Source: Semisulcospira habei (taxonomy: Eukaryota > Mollusca > Gastropoda > Semisulcospiridae). From it: a stretch of DNA of 64,000 bases. A program made the translations under genes and the position numbers. The notes beneath the pieces were generated by a model. That model was given only the letters and a program-made list of their open reading frames with translations, was not told where the DNA came from and searched no databases. This document shows, one piece after another, positions 11,540 through 21,608 of the stretch (positions within the stretch are counted from its first letter, which is position 1; each line of letters opens with the position of its first letter). Where the stretch lies: contig BTPG01000004.1 in the NCBI GenBank assembly GCA_036245525.1, forward strand, positions 213,466,751 through 213,530,750, written 5' to 3'.

Positions 11540-11945
11540 GACTGATCCACATAAGTAATCTGTCCTTAGTGACCTTGAACTTTCCGACAGGTCACTGAAA
11601 CAAGCACATGTTTAAATGCTGTAACATAAGTAAAGGGTTGCCTTTTGTACCTGTGAATCTGTGTTTTTTTTTATTTTTGCATTTTTCACATTTTTGTCAA
11701 CATACCATGACCATTGACCTTTGCGAGTAGTGAACCAAATTAGAATGCATAGAAAGGTCTTATGATCAGCTACCTTTCTGCCAAGTTTCACTGAAAAGTT
11801 TTTCGTTTAGGTCTTGCCACAAAGTATCCTCGGGCCAAGTTTGAAGACTGTGACTTGAATAGTCTCTGATAAAATGCCAACGTTAAGGTTCGCCACGGAC
11901 GACAGACAAAAAAATCACTTTTGCTATCGCACTTGATCCAAAAAT
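11540..11945. repeat. Dispersed GTGACCTTGAAC repeat
   Basis: It shares GTCTTGCCACAAAGTATCCT, GAAGACTGTGACTTGAATAG and the CACGGACGACAGAC...CACTTTTGCT end with the repeats at 5360 and 54330. Confidence 0.8.
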
Positions 11946-12317
11946 CTCAGCATGAAAAAGCTGATACAATGTACTTGTGGCACACTGCCTATAGACAGTA
12001 ATTGCGAAAAATAACACCACTGGAAAAAAACAACACACCAATTTTTAACATATTGCAATGTGAATGAGTGAGATTAAGTTACATACAGCAGCTGGTATAT
12101 ACAACAAATGTCAGAAATACAGCACTTGTTAAAAAAAAAGCACAGAATGTACAACGGGGGAAAAAAAAACCCCAACCAAACAAACAAACCAAACAGCAAA
12201 AAAGAAAAGAAAAAAAAAAAAAAAACAGCCAAACATATCATGCCAGATCTTTCAGCTTTAGAATCAAAACATCACACCACCATCACAGACCTTTCCTGCA
12301 AAAAAAAAGAAGAAGTC

Positions 12318-12418
12318 TTAGCCCTTTGGGTGTCAGTAGCATTTTCAGTCATGACGATTCCTGCAGGAAGTAGGAATCATCGCGACTAAAACTGCTACAG
12401 ACACCCAAAGGGTTAAAA
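12318..12418. repeat. Hairpin element, CTGTCAGTAG family
   Basis: TTAGCCCTTTGGGTGTCAGTAG and CTACAGACACCCAAAGGGTTAA form the ends. The centre GATTCCTGCAGGAAGTAGGAATCATCGCG is itself largely palindromic. Confidence 0.85.
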
Positions 12419-12449
12419 GACATCTTGAAGGACAAAGAGTGTCAGCTGT

Positions 12450-12662
12450 CATTAACTCCTTCACTGCTGAGAAAACGTCAAAACGATCCAACTGCAAGAG
12501 ACATGGATCCTTATGAGCCCCTGCAACTGCATAAGGCTCATAAGGATCTATGCCTCATGCTGAGACCAATTTGTATCCATGTTTGTTGGAAGGTTTTGGC
12601 CTTTGAAGGAACAAAGATTTCAGAAACAAAAATGTACATACTGTGGCAGGGAAGGGGTTATC
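12450..12662. repeat. Full-length hairpin element, GAGGCATAGA family
   Basis: TTAACTCCTTCACTGCTG to GGGAAGGGGTTA, with arms GAGACATGGATCCTTATGAG and CTCATAAGGATCTATGCCTC. The TTATGAG variant is present on both arms. Confidence 0.88.
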
Positions 12663-12842
12663 CCCAAGGTCTCACTGCCCAATGACTATGTACCAGTTGA
12701 AGGAGATGGATTGATCATGTTAATTCAAGGGTAGTGCCAGATTAGCTTGGCGCCTTAAGGCGCCAAGCTAATCTGGCACTACCCTTGAATTATCATGATC
12801 AATCTATCTCCTGCTGTAGCAACTCAGGGCTAAATGGGTTAC
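12655..12842. repeat. Family 1 hairpin element
   Basis: It abuts the previous element. Perfect arms AGTGCCAGATTAGCTTGGCG / CGCCAAGCTAATCTGGCACT; TGATCATGTTAATTC / GAATTATCATGATCA next to them. Confidence 0.9.
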
Positions 12843-12905
12843 AAACCATCATTTAGATGGCTACAATACAGCCACCTAAATGATGGTCTTTAATGACAGG
12901 TGGTC
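12843..12905. repeat. Hairpin, CATCATTTAGGTGGCT family (family 5)
   Basis: ACCATCATTTAGATGGCTAC and GCCACCTAAATGATGGT pair around a short loop; TCTTTAATGACAGGTGG follows. Related copies lie at 14930, 55183 and 63205. Confidence 0.85.
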
Positions 12906-13259
12906 TCTAATAAGGGTGGTTGGACAAAACAGGTTCTGGAGTAAACCATTTCAATCACACAGAAACATAAACGTACAGAAAAGTAAAGCATTACAGAAGG
13001 AAAAAAAACCATCATGGGCGACAGTGCGAAAAATTCAAATGGCCGTCTTCAATGAGCATCGGCCAACATCATCAGATCAGCAAAGCCAAATCAGATCTAG
13101 ACATATAAAAGAAGAATTAAATGAAGAATCACAAAACGCACAAAAACTGCAGGGTTGGGGGTCACTTAGATTTAATAACCTAATGAAAAAAGCAACTGGC
13201 TCAAATGCTTTCAATATGCACAGCTCCCATAATATCCAATGTCTCCTTCATGTTGACAA

Positions 13260-13400
13260 TGAAAATAAAAACACACACACACACAAAAGAAAAGACAAAA
13301 ACAGAGAAGACAAAAAAAAAAACTTGAAAAAAAAAAAATGAAATTAAGAAGGGGGGGGGGGGGGGGGGGGGGGGGTTTGGATGGGCAGTGTGTGTGTATA
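13260..13400. repeat. Simple-sequence cluster with 25-base poly-G
   Basis: A CA tract, several A runs and a G run at 13351-13375 explain the low-complexity frames here. Confidence 0.9.
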
Positions 13401-13638
13401 AAAAGGTACCAGAAAAGGGAGATGGTGATATAGGGGGTGTTCAGTTGAGATGTACACTTGTCCACGTACAAGATCATGTCTACTGCATATGTATATAATA
13501 AACCATCTGTCAGCAACAGGAAAAAAGCATACAGTTACATCAAAATGAGCATCCAAGAAACTGTTCAAAACGAGATATTGCGCATCTGAAATCTGAGCAC
13601 ACTCATCACCACTGCTTCTATTGTAAAGCTAGTAAAAT

Positions 13639-13810
13639 TAACTCATTCAGCCTTGGTACAAAAATATCCAATTTCAAAGGTACTATCTGGGCTCCACCCC
13701 ACAGTTCTGGAAACAGATCGACTCCGATATTTCAAAGGTGATTTCGGAATAGCTTGGTGCCTCCAACATCACCCTTGAAATATCAGGGCTCCCTCATGTT
13801 TTCTGTAAGT
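13639..13810. repeat. Diverged family 1 hairpin element
   Basis: TTAACTCATTCAGCCTTGG start. Arms CCGATATTTCAAAGGTGATT and CATCACCCTTGAAATATCAGG share the AATATTTCAA-type change but are otherwise imperfect. Confidence 0.7.
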
Positions 13811-14382
13811 TTTGTTCATGAAATTATTCCAACACCTTCCATGCACTTGCAGACTGCCTGTAGCACCAGTTCATTCCAAGTTTCTAGAAAACATATAGAG
13901 TAATACGCCCAACAGTATATCGTGGAAATGGTTGCAACACCAACAGATCTCAGACTCCGAAAAGAAATACCAGGTGAGCAAAACGTCCTGGGCCGCATCA
14001 GATTTAGTGGGCCAACTTAGGCTGAAGTTGACACAAGGCCCTTTTCCTTACTGATGTTTTTTTCTTTACAAGAAGATGCAAAATTTATCACAATGATGCT
14101 AATGCAAATAATGCCTTTAAGGCTCCTATGCACCACATCATAATGAGGCTGACCTGTAAAACGTCACTACTACTTATTCTGGCATAATACTCATGTACAC
14201 ACAGTTCACATGCAAAAAGTTTTGATCCATAGCATAGCGGCAATGGTTCCAGCTTTAACCTAATCATTTCTACGTAACCTGAGATTACGTGCATAATAAT
14301 GGTATTGCACCATGATTTGAAATCAGATCACATGAAAATCTTTAGTTGATCAATCAAGCTGTAGGTGATGGCTTGACACTGA

Positions 14383-14478
14383 TAGCACAAGGGTAGTGGC
14401 AATCAGCTTGGTGCCATAGGCACCAAGCTGATCTGTCACTACCCTTGCGCTATCAGCATCAAAGCCATCTCGAGGGAG
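14383..14478. repeat. Family 1 hairpin with mirrored variants
   Basis: Arms ATCAGCTTGGTGCC and GGCACCAAGCTGAT share two changes from the family consensus (ATTAGCTTGGCGCC). The outer arms GATAGC / GCTATC also match each other. The sequence is just downstream of the host stop codon. Confidence 0.88.
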
Positions 14479-14706
14479 CGCATGTCACACTTACATATAG
14501 CTTACACCTTGACCAATCAGTGTATGCAGTGCTTCACAGACCCCAAAATGCAAGTTTGACTCTTGAGCCTGAACAATATATTCCAAAAGGCATGCGGCAA
14601 AAACACGGCATTGGTTTAAAACCACAAAAAAGAACTCTTTTGCAGGCTGGGTGGCATGGCTCCTCCAGCAGTCCAGCATTTCAAAAAAAAGTGACACTTT
14701 CAGAAT

Positions 14707-14846
14707 CTACGTGACGACTGGCTCATCTCGGAAAGGCGTGTAAGGCTGGCCACGGAACTTGCGGATGATGCGAGGCAGCAAAAAGGCAAACACCACTCCG
14801 AGGATCAACCCAATGAAAAGGCAGATGGCCACCCAGTAGGACCTCA
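14707..14846 (-). CDS. Terminal exon: transmembrane helix, cytoplasmic tail and stop
   Basis: The 140-bp exon starts in phase 1 after acceptor TGTTTTGCAG and ends in TAG at 14707-14709. It encodes a hydrophobic helix ([20 protein letters not shown]), then a basic stop-transfer RIIRKFRGQ and the tail [15 protein letters not shown] fits the Y-x-x-hydrophobic adaptor-sorting motif, hinting at endocytosis; that is inference. The tail is too short for an enzymatic domain. Confidence 0.92.
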
Positions 14847-17800
14847 CTGCAAAACACAAATTATGACAGTATTTTACCAACGGAAATTGTGTGCATCTTC
14901 TACAAAATACGAGGGCAGAAAGTGTCACCTGTCATTAAAGACGATAATTTAGGCATAGCTACAGCCACCTAAATGACAATCTTTAATCCTTTTCATCCTG
15001 ATAGACTACTGCTTGAAACAAATTTGACCACGATAGTTCAAGGATGGTGCCAGAATAGCTTGGCACCTGATGCTATTCTGGGCACCACCCTTGAACTAAA
15101 TGGTTGATCTACCTCCTAATCTGTAATGTAGCTTCATAGGACAATAATCAAATTTAAAAAAATCAGCCTCAGGTTTTAATGGGTTGACAGATGTTAAAAA
15201 ATCAGAAATAGGTCAAAACTGCACGTTTTTGGATGCAAACGGTGAAATAAAAACCTGGACAAACATGTGATATCGCATATTAATGTCCAGGCTTTAAATC
15301 GGCTGTTTGCGTCAAAAGATGCACAGTTTTTCACCTTCTGCTGATTTACCGATAACCTCTATTAACCAGATACATCCTGAGGCTGATGTCCTTTGAAGGC
15401 TACATTATATATTACAAGATAGATGAACCATTTCAGTTCAAGGGTGGTGCCAGAATAGCTTGGCGCCTCAGGCGCCAAGCAATTCTGGCACCACCCTTGA
15501 GCTATCTTAGTTAAATCTATTTCAAGCAATGGTGCATCAGGATGAAAAGGGTTAAAGGACTGGTGATCCCTAATAAGGGCGGCTTCTAAACACAGGTTCT
15601 GCTGTATTCAAGTGCTCACCCAGGCCAGAGGTGTCAGCGGAGGGAGTGCTGGTGCAGTTTCTCTCGTCCGTTCCATCACCACAGTCATCCAGCCCGTTAC
15701 AGCGCCAGTCCGGGTGCATGCACACACCATTGTCACACTGGTGCTCCTTGCTGCAGGCTGAAAACATTAGGGTCAAGGGTCAAGCTGGCGTTACGAAAAA
15801 ATGGTCAACGCTGGCACCTATAATAACGCATGTAAATGTCCTTCCCAAAATGGTCAGCATGAACTTTATGTGCCAACACACCACAGCAGGCAGATTAACA
15901 TGTGCGTGTCGACTTCCGGTAGGCGAATGGTGTCGTTCGCCACGCTTTTTGGTGCTGTGTTTTCACTGGCGATTTACTGTAGTTACAGGACGTGCCCTCC
16001 CTCAGGAATTGGTACAGTGGTCGGTGAGACATCATTACTTTATTTTGCATAAAACTTGTGACTTTAAGTTGTACTCTTAGACGTGTTCTTTTGCAAAAAT
16101 GACTGACACATACAACGGTGCAAAGACGACCGGCGACAGGGGTGTCCCGGCCACGTTCATCCCGTGCAGAAATCTACACTTGGCCGAGAACTCCCCACCT
16201 TACTCCGTGCGCGAGATGTGTGCCGCGGCAGAGAGTACCAGCGGCTACAACACGGTCATTGGTGCTCAGAGAATAGGGGGCCTGTGGAGGCTCTATCCTA
16301 AGACTCCTGAGGCTAGGGTGAAATTGTTGCTGCAGGGCATGACTGTCAGGGGCCAATTAGTGACGCTGTTTGATAAAAATCCATTTATAGTGCGATCGGC
16401 AGACGACGGGAGGGAAGTCTATACGACTAAACTTATGATCGGGAATGTTCCGATGTCATACAGTAATCAAGAAATTGAAGCCATAATCACCAAGCTGGGC
16501 TGCAAACCACGATCCAACTTAATGATGGAGAGGGACAGGGATGAGAGTGGAGGCCTGACGCGGTGGCTAACAGGCAGGAGATTTGTCTACATTGAAATTC
16601 CTCGGGAACCTCTGCCCAACCAGGTGAAGATCGGCGCGTGCACAGCCAGTCTCTACCACCGGGAACAGCGTCAGAATGCAGCCACGGTCTCCTGTTCCAG
16701 GTGTCTACGACAGGGCCACCGGGCGGTCACATGCGAGATGGACATCGTCTGTAGAACGTGCCGTACCCCCGGGCACAAAGCCGGAGACCCCACCTGCCCC
16801 CAGCCCTTCCCCCCTCCACCCTCCTCGTGGGCTTCTGTTGTCGCTGGAACCCCCTCCGCCGCCCAGCACGCCCCTACCTCAGCATCAGGCCCCAGTCAGC
16901 CCGTGGGGTCGGGCAATCAGACGACTACAAGGGCGACCGCGGCAGCCACCTCCTCAACAATGACAACTAGTGCCATCACAACGGCCACATCTACACCAGT
17001 GTCATCCATAGATCCCCACAATACGCCCTTTATAGCGAGAGGGCGACCCTCCATACAAACCACCCTGGATTTCCGGGGTACAGGGAGATCGCGCTCGTGC
17101 TCTGTGTCCAAACGTCAGCGTAGCAGCCCTATGTCTGAGGATTCGCAGAGAAAGCGAACGGTACGCACCGACAGGGAAAATGCAACTGTGACGTCACCAG
17201 CTGGTGAGGATTCCGTGTCTGATATAGCAGGGAATCCCGCTGACCTACTTGGTGACGCAGCCGCGACGTAAGCTGCTCTGCTGTCCTGCTCTAGTTTGGC
17301 AACAGACAGCGGGTGCATGTTTGTGGGGGACGAGATTTTCATTGTACTATAATGTGGGTCTCGCTTTCCACGGAGATGGACTCGCTGTCTCGTGTCAGGT
17401 TGTGCTCAGTTAGTGGCTTGTGTTGACGATTCGGCTATGCCTCCGGACTATGAGAATGAACAGCGTCTCTACCTATACTAATACATGTAAATATGAACAT
17501 ATTGCTTTAGTGAATGGATAAACTCAATATCGTTACTATAAACGCCCATGGCTTGAGAAATGATAATAAAAGAAAAGCTTTTTTCAATAGATTAAAACGA
17601 AATTCGTATGACGTGATATGTGTCCAGGAATCGTATGTGATTAATGGGGAACAAGAAAATTGGGAAAGGGAATGGGGAGGTAAGCTGTTTTGTGCACCCG
17701 GCTCTTGTCACAGCATGGGGCAGATTATTTTAATTAACAAAAAGGTTTCCTGTGAAATTAAATGTGTCTACTGTTCAGATAGAATTCTAGCTGTAGATAT

Positions 17801-20800
17801 TGTTTGGGAAGATAAAACACTGTTAGTTGTGAATGTATACGCTCCTACCATCTCATCTGAAAAGCAACTGTTTTTTGATTGTTTATATAATTTACTGAAC
17901 CGTGCCGACACGGATCAGCTGATTGTGTGTGGTGACTTTAATTGTGTTCTTGATAACAAATTAGACATCATCAGTGGTGAGAAACACCCGGTGACAGATG
18001 TGGAACGTTTTAATAATCTTTTGTCAGACTTTGATCTCACAGATGTATGGAGAGTTTTTAATGGTCTAATCTGTGAGTATACGTGGTGTAAACACAATCC
18101 CTATATTGCCAGAAGATTGGACTATATGTTATGCTCAGACAGTGCATTGAACTGTATTTTCACATGTGACATTGTGTCTGTTCCTCAGTCAGACCACAGG
18201 TCGGTGGTTCTGAACTATAAGATAACACACGTGCAACGTGGCCCTTCCTATTGGAAATTTAACGACGGTCTGCTATATGATAAAAACCTGGTGGAGTTGG
18301 TGAATACTTTTTTGGATGATTTTACAACTAAGTATACTAACATTGATGCACAGACAAGGTGGGATTTGTGTAAAGTCCAATTAAAAGAATTAATTATGTC
18401 ATACAGTAAAGGAAAAAGAACTTCTCAACGGAATACACAATTGGTATTGGAAGAACGGCTTAACAGTATTGAAAAGCGTCTCTCGCTTGATCCTAATAAT
18501 GTTGTTCTATGTAAGCAGAGAGAGCACATCAAGCACGAATTAGATATACACACTATGTACACAGCGCGAGGCGCCCAGACCAGAGCACGTGCTAAATTTA
18601 TTGAAGAAGGCGAAAAGAGTACTCGGTACTTTCTCGGACTGGAAAGAACACAGGCAAATGCTAAGATAATGGACAAGTTAAGTTTGCTAGATGGGCGTAT
18701 AGTGTACTCACAGGAAGAAATCCTGTTTAACTATTTTAGTAACAAATATGACAAGATCGCTCAATTAAAAGAAAATGAAGCAAATGCTTTTATTAATGTA
18801 GAAGTTCCTCAGTTAACAGAGGACCAGAAGACAGGGTTAGAGGACCACATTGCTGTGGATGAACTCACATACACATTGAAAAAAATGAAAAATGGCTCTG
18901 CTCCCGGACTTGATGGTCTCACGACATCTTTTTACAAATTCTTTTGGATAAAAGTTAAAAACATTGTTCTAGACTCGTTCAATGCAGCTTTTGAGCGTGG
19001 GGAGATGTCTGTGCTTCAAAGGCGTGCTGTAATTACATTAATACACAAAGGGAAAGGGCTGCCTAGAGAAGATTTAAATAACTGGCGCCCGATCTCTTTG
19101 ACAAATACTGACTACAAAATACTTGCTAAATGTCTAGCACTCCGGTTATCTACAGTCATAAGTAGTTTAGTTCACGAGGATCAAGTTGGTTTCATCAAGG
19201 GCAGGAAAATCAGTGATGTTATCAGACTTATTGATGACACTATAGACAATCTAAATATAGAAAATAAACCAGGAATATTACTTGCGCTAGACTACAAGCA
19301 AGCATTTGACTCTGTCTCAAAAGAATATATGATTTGGGCATTTCAAAGGTTTGGTTTTGGAGAAAACGTCAGATGGGTGAATGTTTTGACCAGTAATACA
19401 GAAAGCTGTTTAAACTACATGGGATGGATGACTCAGTGTTTTAAAGTCAGATCAGGAATAAGGCAGGGGTGTCCTTTTTCTCCGATGGCCTTCGTTCTAG
19501 CCATAGAGTTATTAGCCATTAAAATCCGCGCAGACCCGTCTGTGCAGGGTCTGTGTCTCCCAACTATTACACACACTTCAGAGGATATTAGTTTACTTAA
19601 ATTAGCAATGTATGCAGACGATATAAGCTTATTTCTGAAAAACAAAACAGATCTCGAAAGGGTCCTGGAGTTAATTCAGCAGTTTTCAAAGTTTTCAGGT
19701 TTGCAAATGAACAGAAAGAAAACCGAGGCCATGTGGCTTGGCTCTTTGAAAGACTGTCATGAAAAACCATACGGAATTACTTGGAAAAAACGTCTAAAAA
19801 TTTTGGGAATTGTTTTCGGCAGTGACATGCCTGCCTCGAGTATTGAGGATAACTGGCTATACAGACTGGATAAAGTACGAAGAACTATATCAGCATGGTC
19901 CAAAAGAAATCTTAGTATCGCAGGGAAAATATGTATTGTTAAATCACTTTTATTGTCGCAGTTTACATTTGTATTACAATCACTGTCTGCCCCGAGAGAC
20001 ATGCTGAATAAGCTTAATACACTGTTGTTCAGATTTATCTGGAAAAAGAGAAATGCCAATACTCGGGCCTTTGAAAAGGTTAAAAGAAGTATCATGTGTA
20101 ACGGTACAGAGAATGCTGGTCTGAAGATGATTAATGTCCATGATATGCAGGCTTCATTTTTGTTGTCATGGTCACTAAGAATTCAACATAACGGCTATGA
20201 AAAATGGAAAATTATTCCGCGTTACATGTCCGCTGCATTGGGCAAAGAGTATGCATGTTTTCATTCTAATGTAGCAGCCAAGCATTTTGCGGGCCTGCGG
20301 TTGATTAAAAGTGCTTTTTGGAGGGACGTATTGACAACATGGTGTGATAATAAGAATACTATTTTACCAAAAGATGATTTCCCCCTTCAGCTTAAAAACC
20401 TATGTTTGTGGAACAACTCTGAAATTATGTATAAGCATAAGAGTTTGTTCTTTAGAGATTGGGTGCGTGCTGGTGTTTGCTTTGTAGACGATGTCTTGTC
20501 TGATGGTGATATCATATCTTTTCCTCAAATATGTCAAATGGTCGGCAACAAGCCTTGCCGGCTGTTTGAATATAACGCTTTGGGCACGTATGGCTCGCGT
20601 GGAGCCTGGCATATTTTTTGTACCACGCAACTATATGGAGGCTTTGCGGTATGCACCCCGTGCTATCCGCTTATCTCTGGTAACGGCAAGTACGGCGGTG
20701 CCTAGAGCATTGTCCTTCTGGCAGAGAAAGTGTGGTGTTACTCTGTCAGATGCACACTGGTCCGTAGCGGAAAAATGTGTAAAAGAAACAAGGCTGCGAT

Positions 20801-21575
20801 TATTACATTGGAAAATACTTCATAATATATATCCTACAAATATTCTTCTGCATAAAATGGGCATTAAGACTTCTGAAAAATGCGACTTTTGTGATGACAA
20901 AGATTACATAGAACATTTCTTTTGGTCCTGTAATAAAATTTGTAAACTCTGGGAAAGCGCAACAAAACATATTCAAAGACTAACTTCTATCGCTCCTCAG
21001 TTAACTGCAAAAGATGTGTTATTTGGCTTTGAAGTTGATAACATGCAGAATAGTGACGTGAAAGTTATTAACCATATTATACTTGTCGCCAAAATGTGTG
21101 TTGGTAAATATAGATACGGAAAGAAGCTAGATATAGTTTGTATGTTGGAGCAGGATTTGCTCGTCCGGAAAATTACACATGCTTAATACAATGAGTAGAG
21201 CATGTAACAAAATGTAATCTGTAAGGCTTCACTCGTACTATGTTTAGTTGCTTTCCCTAATTTGATTTTAACTGAATATTGAATGTCATTTCTGAATATT
21301 TTAATGTATGAACCTAAACACAAACATGCACTAAAAGATCAGAACAGATACCTGCGGCAATCAAGCAGACAAGCAAGAGCACACACACACACACTTTTTC
21401 ACTTAGCAGTAACTGTAAGACAGCTAAATCATTGTCCATCTTGTAACTTATGTCCATTTAGATTCGAACATAAACACTTCATTGTATTGGCTACTTTGAT
21501 TAATTAATAAATAAATATTAAAAAAAAACAAAAAAAAACAAAAAAAAAACGTAGGAATGAGCATTGAAATTACAA

Positions 21576-21608
<33 letters not shown>

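Larger units (their letters stand above)
15911..21606 (+). mobile_element. Full-length L1/Tx1-like LINE with target-site duplications
   Basis: A two-ORF non-LTR element inserted antisense in the intron between the last CUB exon and the LDLa exon. The 14-base duplication AACATGTGCGTGTC occurs immediately before it (15897-15910) and after its terminal A tract (about 21606-21619), as expected of target-primed reverse transcription; the junction TT/AA fits an L1-type nick. It has a 188-bp 5' UTR, ORF1, a 242-bp spacer, ORF2 and an A-rich 3' UTR. The clade call rests on ORF1 zinc knuckles, the apurinic-type endonuclease and the C-terminal CCHC of ORF2. Only one frame break was found. Confidence 0.93.

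Noticed and set aside
12880..13341. 153-codon open frame on the plus strand
   Set aside because: It starts in a hairpin repeat and ends in Lys runs from simple sequence; no recognisable protein.
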